A DNA stretch of 20,062 bases, from positions 1-20,062 of the forward strand of contig CAKTOT010000033.1 in the NCBI GenBank assembly GCA_934590135.1, written 5' to 3'. Positions 7,365 through 15,013 of the stretch are shown piece by piece (within the stretch, counting starts at the first letter, position 1; each line of letters begins with the position of its first letter). Origin of the DNA: an uncultured Muribaculaceae bacterium (lineage in GTDB: Bacteria > Bacteroidota > Bacteroidia > Bacteroidales > Muribaculaceae). The notes under the pieces are model-generated. The model saw only the letters and a list, made by a program, of their open reading frames with translations, was not told the DNA's origin and made no database searches. The translations under genes and the position numbers were made by a program.

Positions 7365-8459
7365 GTGAATCGGACAATACGACATATCCAGTATCTTTTG
7401 TCACAACATGACTGCGTTATCATTCCCGGCTTCGGAGCAATGCTTGCGCGGACGATTGCGGCTCATAATGACGGCAACGGGCGATTGTTGCCGCCAAGTC
7501 GGTCGTATTCCTTTAACCCTTTGTTGAAGGACGATGACGGCATGCTGGTGCATTCAGTGGCTCGACAGACCGGACTGACTTTCGAACAAGCGCGTGCCGA
7601 AGTCGAAAAAGATATAGCGCGGATGCGTAGTCTTTTGTCTCAACAAGGACAGCTGCCGATAGGACGTATCGGCGTTTTGACTGTCAACGATGATTTGCAG
7701 GAATTCTTTCCATCGCCTCAGGATAGTATTACGCCGTTGGCTTCATGGCGGCCGGCAATACAGCCTGTGGCTGCTATTGAGCGTGCACGCGATATGCGCT
7801 GTCACTTCGAACAGTCTGTTGAGCGTCATATATGGAGTCGACGTCTTACCACGGCTGCGCGTGCTGCGGCATCTATCATCGTATTGCTGGCCGTATGTAT
7901 AGCCGTATCTACGCCGGTGGCTGTAGACAAGGCTGATTATGCCTCGCTTTATCCCGAAATAGGGGCGGCAACAATTTCTATGTCGGTAGGGCATAAAGTC
8001 TCTGCGGCAGCTCGAACCGAAATGCCGACTGTGGCGGTTGCTGCAGCCGAAACATCGGACGTTGTGACTTCCCGAGGTAACGTGAAAAATGCAGAGTCGG
8101 CATCAATGGTTAAAGCTTCCGCCGAAAATGCAAAACCTGAGACAGCCGTGATGCTCCGAAAAGTGGAGACCAAAGCTTCTGTCGGCAAAAATACGCCTCG
8201 GACTTATGCGGATTTGCGATTCCGAGACAGTGATCCGTATTGCTTGATTGTGGCCTCATTGACTACAGCGGAAGACGCTCAAAGATTTATTGATGATCAG
8301 TATCGAGTGAACCCGAAAATGGCTTTGGCTGTTTTACAAAAAGACGGACGCTATCGAGTGTATGCAGCCACGGGCACAAACAAGGATGCGTTGCAAGCTC
8401 AGGCTTCCGATGTCCGCATCTTACGTCAATATAAGGGCGCTTGGGTGTGCGCTCGCTGA
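7365..8459 (+). CDS. HU-like (CCDC81-type) DNA-binding / transmembrane / SPOR domain protein
   Basis: The 364-residue product combines three parts. Residues 1-120 resemble the prokaryotic HU-CCDC81 module: IQYLLSQHDCVIIPGFGA opens the domain, followed by FNPLLKDDDGMLVHSVA and the QLPIGRIGVL turn. A hydrophobic segment at about 167-187 (ASIIVLLAVCIAV) is the membrane helix. After a low-complexity Ala/Thr/Lys linker, residues about 289-360 (DPYCLIVASLTTAEDAQRFI to the C-terminus) form a SPOR domain, which binds denuded peptidoglycan at division sites. This topology puts the HU part in the cytoplasm and SPOR in the periplasm. GTG at 7365 is chosen because the family begins a few residues before IQYLL. 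An in-frame ATG at 7317 would add 16 residues but lies upstream of the -7 box. Confidence 0.8.
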   Translation: MNRTIRHIQYLLSQHDCVIIPGFGAMLARTIAAHNDGNGRLLPPSRSYSFNPLLKDDDGMLVHSVARQTGLTFEQARAEVEKDIARMRSLLSQQGQLPIGRIGVLTVNDDLQEFFPSPQDSITPLASWRPAIQPVAAIERARDMRCHFEQSVERHIWSRRLTTAARAAASIIVLLAVCIAVSTPVAVDKADYASLYPEIGAATISMSVGHKVSAAARTEMPTVAVAAAETSDVVTSRGNVKNAESASMVKASAENAKPETAVMLRKVETKASVGKNTPRTYADLRFRDSDPYCLIVASLTTAEDAQRFIDDQYRVNPKMALAVLQKDGRYRVYAATGTNKDALQAQASDVRILRQYKGAWVCAR

Positions 8460-8538
8460 AGCACCGCATCGATTCATTCGGCTGACGATGTTCGATCCCC
8501 CCCGAATTAAAAAAATCACATATCAAAGATATACAACT

Positions 8539-9093
8539 ATGGCAGAATTCGATTTTCACGAAATGCTGTTACAGCGCCACAGTATTCGCCGATACACGGA
8601 ACAACCTATTCCGGCCGATGACGTAAAAACCATTGTTGAGGCAGCATTGCTTGCTCCCACCAGCAAGAGTGCACGTCCTTGGCAATTTGTAGTCGTTGAT
8701 GATAGGGATTCGCTTGTAGCCCTGTCCAAATGTAAGCCGGCCGGAGCACACCCCGTAGCCGGTGCAGCTTTCGCCGTAGTCGTTGCTGCCGACCCGGAAC
8801 GCAGCGAGTGTTTTGTTGAGGATATGTCCATAGCAGCGGTGTTTATGCAGCTGCAAGCCGAAGCTTTGGGCATAGGTTCGTGTTGGATACAGGTGCGTGG
8901 TCGCTTCGATGCCAATGACGAACCATCCGAAGACGTGGTACGTGATATAGTCGGTTTGCCGCCTCATTTGGTGGTAGAGTGTATCGTGACTTTTGGATAT
9001 AAAAACGAAACACGTCGTCCTGTAGATCCCGCAAAACTAATGTGGGAAAAAGTGCATATCAACACTTGGAAAGCTACTGCCGAGGGCGAATGA
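8539..9093 (+). CDS. Nitroreductase-family FMN oxidoreductase
   Basis: A 184-residue flavoenzyme of the nitroreductase fold. LLQRHSIRRYTEQPIP (9-24) supplies the conserved Arg-Ser-Arg phosphate/FMN contacts. APTSKSARPWQFVVV (38-52) is the characteristic second motif, and LGIGSCWIQVRGR is the C-terminal FMN-contacting segment. These enzymes use NAD(P)H and FMN; the natural substrate is not evident. The frame is open upstream to 8362, but that part overlaps the HU/SPOR gene, so the ATG at 8539 is used. It follows an A-rich leader with a small inverted repeat, ATATC-AAA-GATAT (8520-8532), 6 nt upstream. The TGA overlaps the next ATG (ATGA at 9090-9093), indicating translational coupling with the DUF2520 gene. 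Confidence 0.9.
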   Translation: MAEFDFHEMLLQRHSIRRYTEQPIPADDVKTIVEAALLAPTSKSARPWQFVVVDDRDSLVALSKCKPAGAHPVAGAAFAVVVAADPERSECFVEDMSIAAVFMQLQAEALGIGSCWIQVRGRFDANDEPSEDVVRDIVGLPPHLVVECIVTFGYKNETRRPVDPAKLMWEKVHINTWKATAEGE

Positions 9094-9872
9094 TCGTGGA
9101 AAGTCAGTCCACAGTGCAGCAACGTGTAGCTATTATAGGTGCCGGCAACGTTGCCGGACACCTGGCCGAAGCTCTTGCACAAGCCGGTTGTCTTGCCGGC
9201 GTGTGGTCTCGCAATGAAAGTCATGCATCAACTATCGCCGCGCCTTTGAATGTTAGGGGTGGCGCGATGTCTGCATTACCGCATGATTTGGACGTGTATA
9301 TCATGGCGGTCAAGGATGATGCTATACCGGCAGTGTCCGCCGCAATAGGCTCTGTGTCCGGAATTGTTGCACATACCTCAGGTACGGCACCAATGGATTC
9401 GCTTATTCAGAAGCGCCGCGGAGTATTCTATCCGTTACAAACTTTCAGTAGTAATAGGCATATAGACATGTCTGAAGTTCCCTTTTTTATTGAGGGCTCG
9501 GATGAATGTGTGTCAGCGGACCTTAGGAATTTAGCTCAACGCATAAGCCCCAATGTGCGCTATGCAGGATCTGATATTCGTGCAACTCTGCATCTTGCCG
9601 CAGTCTTTGCATGCAATTTCGCCAACCATTCGTGGGCTATAGCCGAAGACATTCTCAGGCGTGAAGCCGGATGCTCGCTCAAGGTCTTTGCTCCGTTGCT
9701 GCGCGAGACCCTCGCTAAGGCTATGGAATGTGGCGCCGGTGTCTCGCAGACCGGGCCGGCTATGCGTGACGATAGTCATACGATGGAGAAACATTTGCAA
9801 CGCCTTGACGGATTACGGGCGGATATATACCGAATTATGTCGCAAGATATTATGAATAATAATTGCAAGTAA
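9090..9872 (+). CDS. Rossmann-fold oxidoreductase-like protein (Rossmann-like + DUF2520)
   Basis: A 260-residue protein. The N-terminal NAD(P)-binding motif RVAIIGAGNVAGHLAEAL (12-29) contains the GxGxxA dinucleotide loop, followed by beta-alpha units ending in VDAI-like and VAHTSGT strands (DVYIMAVKDD; GIVAHTSGTAPM). GVFYPLQTFS and the helical C-terminal half (LHLAAVFACNFANHSWAIAEDIL onwards) match the DUF2520 type, related to ketopantoate/pyrroline-5-carboxylate reductases and F420-dependent NADP reductases. The substrate is unknown. The ATG at 9090 is chosen over an upstream in-frame start at 9042, which lies inside nitroreductase; it gives an ATGA overlap. The next gene begins 6 nt after the stop. 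The cluster with KdsC and Maf is one I recall as common in Bacteroidetes. Confidence 0.86.
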   Translation: MIVESQSTVQQRVAIIGAGNVAGHLAEALAQAGCLAGVWSRNESHASTIAAPLNVRGGAMSALPHDLDVYIMAVKDDAIPAVSAAIGSVSGIVAHTSGTAPMDSLIQKRRGVFYPLQTFSSNRHIDMSEVPFFIEGSDECVSADLRNLAQRISPNVRYAGSDIRATLHLAAVFACNFANHSWAIAEDILRREAGCSLKVFAPLLRETLAKAMECGAGVSQTGPAMRDDSHTMEKHLQRLDGLRADIYRIMSQDIMNNNCK

Positions 9873-9878
9873 GAGTTT

Positions 9879-10403
9879 ATGAGTAAAACGGCCTTTGATT
9901 TGCGCAAAATACAGGGAGTAATATTTGATGTTGATGGTGTCTTATCGCCGTCAACTATACCTATGGGTGATGATGGAGCGCCTCAACGCATGGTTAATAT
10001 CAAAGACGGATACGCTATGCAGCTGGCGGTGAAGCGCGGCTTGCACATAGCAATAATTACCGGAGCTGACACCCCGGCAATAGCCCGACGCTATGCGATG
10101 TTAGGCATCAAAGACGTGTATATAAAGGCTGCGGATAAAGGCCCTGTTATGGACAAATGGCTTGCGGAAAACGGCCTTAACGAAAAGAATGTAGCGTACG
10201 TAGGTGACGATATTCCCGATCTTCAGTGTATGCGGCGAGTAGGCTTGGCTGTCGCTCCGGCAGATGCGGCTGTGGAGATTAAAGATGCTGCACAATACAT
10301 CACGCAATCAACTGGAGGATATGGGGTTGGGCGTGAACTTCTTGAACAAATACTTAAAGCAAAAGGTTTGTGGATGAGCCATGCTGACGCCTTCGGGTGG
10401 TGA
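9879..10403 (+). CDS. kdsC: HAD phosphatase, KdsC-like (KDO-8-phosphate phosphatase)
   Basis: A 174-residue capless HAD hydrolase. Motif I FDVDGVLS carries the nucleophile Asp17 and acid Asp19. Motif II is IITGAD with Thr61, motif III Lys87 in KAADKGP, and motif IV VGDDIPD with Asp110/Asp111 and Asp114 for Mg2+. The C-terminal GGYGVGRELLEQIL matches the tail that reaches the neighbouring active site in tetrameric KdsC. KdsC dephosphorylates KDO-8-phosphate on the route to the inner core of lipopolysaccharide. Size and motifs fit KdsC, but a related sugar-phosphate substrate is possible. It sits 6 nt after the DUF2520 gene and 61 nt before maf, probably one operon. Confidence 0.85.
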   Translation: MSKTAFDLRKIQGVIFDVDGVLSPSTIPMGDDGAPQRMVNIKDGYAMQLAVKRGLHIAIITGADTPAIARRYAMLGIKDVYIKAADKGPVMDKWLAENGLNEKNVAYVGDDIPDLQCMRRVGLAVAPADAAVEIKDAAQYITQSTGGYGVGRELLEQILKAKGLWMSHADAFGW

Positions 10404-10464
10404 TGGGCGCGTTAAATTAGTATGTATTTGATTATATTGATTATATTGCATAATTTATAAGGTG

Positions 10465-11064
10465 ATGGTTCAAGAATTGCCTGAATCAATGTTCCCCACT
10501 TCGCGCAGAGTTTTACTGGCCAGTCAGTCACCTCGCCGTCGTCAGTTATTGGGAATGATAGTCCCGTCATTTGAGATTGTACATATAGAAGCGGATGAAG
10601 TATATCCGTCATCGTTTCCGACTCTGGAAGTTCCGGCATATCTTTCGTGTCTCAAGAGCGAAGCCTATCATAAATCGTTGAAGGACGATGAGCTGCTTAT
10701 TACAGCCGATACGGTCGTAATACACAAAGGCGAAATTTTAGGAAAACCATGTGACGAAGACGATGCCTGTCGTATGCTTTCATCTTTAGCTGCGGACGAG
10801 CATATAGTGGTAACCGGTGTCACCTTGGCTACGGCCGGACGTCGGGAGACTTTTGCCGAGACAACGTATGTACGTTTCGGTGCATTGTCTGACAGGCAAG
10901 TACGTGACTACGTCCGGATATTTGCCCCGTTAGACAAGGCCGGCGCTTATGGCATTCAGGAATGGATAGGCGCGGTGGCCATAGAGGGTATACGCGGCTG
11001 TTTTTATAATGTTATGGGATTACCGCTGCATGCATTATATAAGCATTTGCTTGACTTTGGATAG
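10465..11064 (+). CDS. maf: Maf-like nucleoside-triphosphate pyrophosphatase (dTTP/UTP type)
   Basis: A 199-residue Maf protein. LLASQSPRRRQLL (17-29) is the signature triphosphate-binding loop, LLITADTVV (78-85) contains the catalytic Asp82, followed by GKP (93-95), and KAGAYGIQ (158-165) matches the YhdE/B. subtilis Maf subgroup that hydrolyses dTTP, UTP and modified pyrimidine nucleotides rather than the m7GTP subgroup. Role: nucleotide-pool sanitation, possibly linked to division arrest. A GTG at 10462 adjoins the ATG at 10465; the ATG is preferred. The gap before it contains a tandem 9-bp AT-rich repeat (10430-10447) but no clear TAnnTTTG, so transcription probably continues from the upstream cluster. 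Confidence 0.92.
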   Translation: MVQELPESMFPTSRRVLLASQSPRRRQLLGMIVPSFEIVHIEADEVYPSSFPTLEVPAYLSCLKSEAYHKSLKDDELLITADTVVIHKGEILGKPCDEDDACRMLSSLAADEHIVVTGVTLATAGRRETFAETTYVRFGALSDRQVRDYVRIFAPLDKAGAYGIQEWIGAVAIEGIRGCFYNVMGLPLHALYKHLLDFG

Positions 11065-11112
11065 GCTCTGATATGAATAGGACTTGAGTTAGAGAAAGCA
11101 TATGCAACAACA

Positions 11113-11147
11113 ACGGCGGTGACATCTTTTTTGGATATCGCCGCCGT
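11113..11147. terminator. Long hairpin between convergent maf and the winged-helix gene (possible two-way terminator)
   Basis: ACGGCGGTGA (11113-11122) pairs with TCGCCGCCGT (11138-11147), one G-U, and after a C/A mismatch ATC pairs with GAT, around a T6G loop (11127-11133). Position between two convergent 3' ends suits a bidirectional terminator, but no U-tract follows the stem on either strand, so the role is uncertain. Confidence 0.45.
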
Positions 11148-11191
11148 CTGTTATGACAACCACCTATGCTTAGATGGCGATAAGTCGGGCA

Positions 11192-11401
11192 TTAAGCCAG
11201 AGAGAATAGAAGCTCTTTCGGATCCTTGGGGTCGACAGCGATGACAACCTTGCCTTCGCGTGCCAGCCAGCCTATGGCAGCATAGAGTTCCTTGTCTTTG
11301 AGCTTGGTTACTTTTTTGAGCTGTTTGGAGCCTAAGACTTCGGCTTCGTTGAGAGCATTCCATACAGCACCGGCATTCAGACCGATTGTTTCTTCGTTCA
11401 T
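11192..11401 (-). CDS. Small winged helix-turn-helix protein (DUF2582-like)
   Basis: A 69-residue protein. TIGLNAGAVWNALNEAE, LGSKQLKKVTKLKDKELYAAIGWLAREGKV and VIAVDPKD form helix-helix-recognition helix-wing, matching the small standalone winged-helix proteins of Bacteroidetes annotated as DUF2582. It may bind DNA, but no target or ligand is known and no other domain is attached. The start at 11401 is the first ATG and keeps the whole fold. It has a well-formed promoter and a roughly 75-nt leader that shares two sequence blocks with the rpsP leader. It converges on maf, with a hairpin between them. Confidence 0.82.
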   Translation of the reverse strand: MNEETIGLNAGAVWNALNEAEVLGSKQLKKVTKLKDKELYAAIGWLAREGKVVIAVDPKDPKELLFSLA

Positions 11402-11422
11402 AGTTTCAATGTTTTTTGATTG

Positions 11423-11456
11423 TTAAACGTTGTTTTGATAAATCCTGTATGTAAGT
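11423..11456 (-). promoter_or_regulatory. Leader element shared with rpsP (copy at the winged-helix gene)
   Basis: On the minus strand two blocks occur in the 5' leader: ACTTACATA (11456-11448) and CAAAACAACGTTTAA (11437-11423), 10 nt apart. Both recur exactly in the rpsP leader with an 8-nt gap. The longer block starts 43 nt below the -7 box here (41 nt at rpsP) and ends 21 nt before the ATG. Confidence 0.5.
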
Positions 11457-11479
11457 ACAATATACCTTAGAATTGGCTG

Positions 11480-11509
11480 CAAAGGTAGCAATTTTCCGAT
11501 AAAAAGCAA
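11480..11509 (-). promoter_or_regulatory. Promoter of the winged-helix gene
   Basis: On the minus strand, TTG (11509-11507), a 19-bp spacer, then TACCTTTG (11487-11480). The box and its flank (TACCTTTGCAG) are the same as at rpsP. Confidence 0.78.
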
Positions 11510-11638
11510 TAAATATTCGCAAAAAACATTCTCGTAAAGTTCGTTTCGCCGCTATAAGACGCTGTGTACGCAAAAAAAATTGTAACTTTACATATTATTA
11601 ATAGTGCATAAACATTCGCAAGCACCACTAATTGTATA

Positions 11639-12577
11639 ATGCAAGGCATCGTAATACGCAATACCGGGAATAGTTATGTTGTACGTTTGGAAGACGGCAA
11701 CGAAGTGTCGTGCAAGGTCAAAGGCAATTTTCGTCTTAAGGGCATACGCACTACCAATCCTGTGGCTGTAGGAGACGTCGTCACCATTGACTTTGTCGAG
11801 GGAGGCGCTGATACATACTATATCACCAAGGTGTCACCGCGGCGCAATTATATCATTCGTCGCGCCAGCAACCTGAGTAAGGAATCTCATATCATTGCGG
11901 CCAATATAGATGTTGCCGCACTTGTGGCCACGGTGTCGCATCCGACCACATCGACTACCTTTATAGACCGTTTCCTTGCTACTGCCGAAGCGTATGGTGT
12001 TACGGCAACGCTCGTATTCAATAAAATTGACCTTTTGGACGAAGAATGGTCCGAGTATCTGGATGCCATCACCTATCTGTATCGAAGCATAGGTTACAAG
12101 GTGCTGCATTGCAGCGCCGCGATGGGCGACGGCACAGACGCCTTACGCGAATATTTGCAGGGAAAAACCGCGTTGTTTGCCGGTAATAGCGGCGTGGGTA
12201 AGACCACGCTGCTCAATGTCCTCGTGCCGGGCATAGATGCCAAGACTGCCGCAATTTCCGATGCGCATGACACCGGGATGCACACCACAACATTCAGCGA
12301 GATGTATGATCTTCCGGGAGGCGGAGCCATTATAGACACTCCTGGCGTCCGTGGGTTCGGCACTATAGACATGTCCAAAGAGGAGGTGTCTCATTATTTT
12401 CCCGAGATGTTTGCTTTGTCGCAGGACTGTCGTTTTGCCAACTGCACGCATACCCATGAGCCCGGATGTGCGGTTCTCGAAGCCTTGGATGATAGTCGAA
12501 TAGCTCGTTCGCGTTATGCATCCTATCTCAGCATACTTGAAGACGCAGAGCAGGGTAAGTATCGCAAACCGCAATGA
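11639..12577 (+). CDS. rsgA: Ribosome small-subunit-dependent GTPase RsgA
   Basis: A 312-residue circularly permuted GTPase that checks 30S maturation and releases assembly factors. An N-terminal OB fold (GIVIRNTGNSYVVRLEDGNE onwards) is followed by the permuted G motifs in family order: G4 NKID (128-131), G1 GNSGVGKT (182-189) and G3 DTPG (233-236), with HDTG/TTT switch I between. The C-terminal zinc site Cys264, Cys269, His271 and Cys277 is the family's C-x4-C-x-H-x5-C pattern. Length is typical. The ATG at 11639 is the first in frame and begins the OB fold directly. A near-consensus -7 box, TAACTTTA (11583-11590), lies upstream but lacks the final G and a clear -33. It converges with the ATP-grasp-like gene. 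Confidence 0.96.
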   Translation: MQGIVIRNTGNSYVVRLEDGNEVSCKVKGNFRLKGIRTTNPVAVGDVVTIDFVEGGADTYYITKVSPRRNYIIRRASNLSKESHIIAANIDVAALVATVSHPTTSTTFIDRFLATAEAYGVTATLVFNKIDLLDEEWSEYLDAITYLYRSIGYKVLHCSAAMGDGTDALREYLQGKTALFAGNSGVGKTTLLNVLVPGIDAKTAAISDAHDTGMHTTTFSEMYDLPGGGAIIDTPGVRGFGTIDMSKEEVSHYFPEMFALSQDCRFANCTHTHEPGCAVLEALDDSRIARSRYASYLSILEDAEQGKYRKPQ

Positions 12578-12698
12578 TATAATCCATCGCTTGCGGTATA
12601 GCTGTGTGTATCATCTGTGTCGCGAGTCTGCATCTGATTGTGGCATTGGGATACCTCATTTATCGGGATACGGCAATGATATTCGAGTTGTTCAGCGT

Positions 12699-13892
12699 TT
12701 ATAGAGGCTGATTTGATAATGCTGCATGAGTCAATGCCGCCTCAAATATGTATCGAAAGCGACCTATAGGCGGCGTTAAGTTTACTCGCCCGTATCTTAG
12801 TCGTCCGGATGTGATATCGCTTCCCTCCATCGATTCGCAATCGCTGCTATTCTCGGCCCCATCGGCGGCTATGTCCACGTACATACGTCCTGCGCTGCCA
12901 TCTGCCAGGTGACGTGTGGCCAGGGCATGAGCCACGTGTCCCATAGTACGGCGTAAATTCACTTCAACGACTGCGTCAAGAGCGTATCCTGTATCGGTGC
13001 GCGCCACAAGCATATCTACGCCCAATGGTCCGTGATAGGCGCCATCGATGATGCTTTCGAGTGCCGGGCCCATAGTTTGTATCACCATATCTAATTGCCA
13101 AGCCGGAATATATTGTTGCAATACCGTACGAATGTCGCTATCAGGTAAGACAATATTGGCTGTGTATGCGCCTGTATCGGTGGTTTCGAATAGTGAGAGG
13201 CCTTTGTATGCAACAGTTCCATCGTCTTGAGCCGTCCACAGCATAGCAAAATCTGCCACACGATCGTGGCGCGGTTCGATACAGACCATACCATAGCGCT
13301 TTATGGCGTCGGAGCAGCGACGAATCAATTCCGCCAACGGCGTTGCGGTTGAGTCAATGTTGCCTCGTCCGGCATTGGACCACGGCATCTTGGCTATGCA
13401 TCCCCGGGGCATATGGGAGATATACTCGGCCAATGTATTTGTATCTGTGAATACCTGAGGTGGGGCGGTGACGGCAAAGGGCAGTGTGTCGGCCATGACT
13501 TGGCTCAAGATGGCGGCAGTACGGCGCGAGCTAAGCATACGTATACGTGTGAGGACTTTGTCATCAGGTAATGCCTCGGTGTGTACCCCGGCGTCAATAA
13601 AAACTTTGCGCGAAGCGCGCGACCAGCCCCACGGTTCCGGAATATATCCATCGATGCAAGAGGGCAGAGTGTCAACTTTCAGGCCAAAGGCCTCGGCTGT
13701 GGCTGCATACCATTGTCTGTCTATGCCCCAATCTATAAATGCATCTCCATCGGAACCATACCACATAGGTAGGCATTGACCGCAAAGACGCATCTGCAAA
13801 GCCGACATCGGTGGGGTGAAATTGGATAAATCGCGTGCCAGAGCGATGTCATTCTCCGGAAAATACAGGTGCAGACGTCGCCGATGGTTCAT
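12699..13892 (-). CDS. ATP-grasp-like protein of unknown substrate
   Basis: A 397-residue protein with ATP-grasp features. CIAKMPWSNAGRGN (165-178) has Lys168 and a glycine-rich loop suited to the ATP phosphates, CIEPR (204-208) resembles the adenine-side strand, and GPLGVDMLV (288-296) followed by VVEVNLRRTMGHVAH (308-322) supplies the Glu310/Asn312 metal-binding pair. ATP-grasp enzymes join a carboxylate to an amine or thiol through an acyl phosphate. Nothing shows the substrate; the N-terminal 100 residues are Trp/Tyr-rich (MWYGSDGDAFIDWGIDRQWY). It lies 51 nt downstream of manA on the same strand and is probably co-transcribed. I recall similar hypothetical proteins in Bacteroidetes but no characterised member. 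ATG at 13892 is the first in frame. Confidence 0.72.
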   Translation of the reverse strand: MNHRRRLHLYFPENDIALARDLSNFTPPMSALQMRLCGQCLPMWYGSDGDAFIDWGIDRQWYAATAEAFGLKVDTLPSCIDGYIPEPWGWSRASRKVFIDAGVHTEALPDDKVLTRIRMLSSRRTAAILSQVMADTLPFAVTAPPQVFTDTNTLAEYISHMPRGCIAKMPWSNAGRGNIDSTATPLAELIRRCSDAIKRYGMVCIEPRHDRVADFAMLWTAQDDGTVAYKGLSLFETTDTGAYTANIVLPDSDIRTVLQQYIPAWQLDMVIQTMGPALESIIDGAYHGPLGVDMLVARTDTGYALDAVVEVNLRRTMGHVAHALATRHLADGSAGRMYVDIAADGAENSSDCESMEGSDITSGRLRYGRVNLTPPIGRFRYIFEAALTHAALSNQPL

Positions 13893-13943
13893 AGCTCGTA
13901 CGCAATATGTTTAAAGATGCGGTCTATTTGCCCGAGATCGTCT

Positions 13944-14930
13944 TTAGCGAAGCATTGAAGGCTCTATATAAGCTGTGATGACGCGCATTGGACGGTCGGT
14001 GGCGCGTATTTTCACCCATTCGGTGGAAGCCGGTACAAGTACAGTATGTCCGCGAGATATTATAGCCGTATTGCCGTTGCTGTCTTCAATGGTGCCGCTT
14101 CCTTCCACAACCATAAGTACGCGGAAGGATTGCAAGGCGGATACTTCGAGTTTGACGGCTTCCTCGACGCAAAGTGCAGTGACGGTGAAGAACGGCGTAC
14201 GCTTGATGATGGTTTCGCGGTCATCCAAAAGCTGTGGTCGTGCCAAGCCAAAATCTGTCTGGGTGTAGTCTACGGCTTGTAAAGCGCGGTCGATATGCAA
14301 CGGTCGTAAATTGCCGTCGGCATCGCGGCGGTCATAGTCCCATAGTCGGTAGGTGATGTCGCTGGGTTGCTGTATCTCGAGAACAAAGTTTCCGGCTCCG
14401 ATGCTGTGTACGCGTCCTGCGGGCAGGTAGAACACATCTCCGGGTTGGGAATAGTGCTTGGCCAGAACGTTGGTGATAGTTCGTTCGGCCAGTATGCGCG
14501 TCATCTCATCGTGTGTCAACTTCTGGTTGAACCCCGAATAAATATGTGCGCCGGGTTGAGCATCAATGATGTACCACAATTCGGTCTTACCACACCCATC
14601 GGATAGCCTATCGTCAGGATGGACTTGGATGGACAAGTCGTCCTCTGCATCAATGAATTTTATAAGCAACGGGAATCTCTCGCCGAAACGTTTGTGTAAC
14701 TCTTTGCCGAGAATTTCCTCGCCGTGCTTGCACAGTAGTTCGGTGATTGTTATGCCGGAAAGCGGTCCTTCGGCTATAATTGTCTCCATGCCCTCAAGCG
14801 AAGATATTTCCCAACTCTCGCCAACGTGAGAGTCCTCGAGGTGTATGTTTTTGAATTGAGCTATGTGCTGTCCGCCCCAGCGTACGGTGCGGTAATGTGG
14901 CGTAAAGCGTATCAGGCCTAATCGGTTCAT
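13944..14930 (-). CDS. manA: Mannose-6-phosphate isomerase, class I
   Basis: A 328-residue cupin isomerase interconverting mannose-6-phosphate and fructose-6-phosphate, linking hexose metabolism to GDP-mannose/GDP-fucose glycan precursors. IQVHPDD (101-107) with His104, KTELWYII (115-122) with Glu117, and LPAGRVHSIGAG (169-180) with His175 form the zinc site, and ITYRLWDYDR is the conserved segment following. Its length fits the short Bacillus-type enzymes (about 315 residues) rather than the longer enterobacterial ManA. The start at 14930 is the first ATG and follows its own promoter by 27 nt. It leads an operon with the ATP-grasp-like gene and diverges from mutL. Confidence 0.93.
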   Translation of the reverse strand: MNRLGLIRFTPHYRTVRWGGQHIAQFKNIHLEDSHVGESWEISSLEGMETIIAEGPLSGITITELLCKHGEEILGKELHKRFGERFPLLIKFIDAEDDLSIQVHPDDRLSDGCGKTELWYIIDAQPGAHIYSGFNQKLTHDEMTRILAERTITNVLAKHYSQPGDVFYLPAGRVHSIGAGNFVLEIQQPSDITYRLWDYDRRDADGNLRPLHIDRALQAVDYTQTDFGLARPQLLDDRETIIKRTPFFTVTALCVEEAVKLEVSALQSFRVLMVVEGSGTIEDSNGNTAIISRGHTVLVPASTEWVKIRATDRPMRVITAYIEPSMLR

Positions 14931-14957
14931 ATACTGTCAAGTCAATTTTCTGAACGA

Positions 14958-14989
14958 CAAAGGTACGACTTTTCGGCGGGAAAATCGAA
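14958..14989 (-). promoter_or_regulatory. Promoter of manA and the ATP-grasp-like gene
   Basis: On the minus strand TTCG (14989-14986), one base off TTTG, a 20-bp spacer, then TACCTTTG (14965-14958). It stands back to back with the mutL -7 box; the two -7 boxes are 33 bp apart, so simultaneous occupancy is doubtful. Confidence 0.75.
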
Positions 14990-14998
14990 AAAAAACAC

Positions 14999-15006
14999 TA
15001 CCTTTG
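14999..15006 (+). promoter_or_regulatory. -7 element of mutL, abutting the start codon
   Basis: TACCTTTG is an exact match ending 1 nt before the first ATG (15008) and 7 nt before the second (15014). A TTCG at 14972-14975 is a possible -33 at 23 bp. Transcription should begin at about the second ATG, predicting a leaderless message. Confidence 0.68.
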
Positions 15007-15013
15007 TATGCTT

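Noticed and set aside
12516..12704. 62-residue plus-strand ORF overlapping the rsgA end
   Set aside because: Starts inside rsgA in another frame, has no domain character and no promoter.
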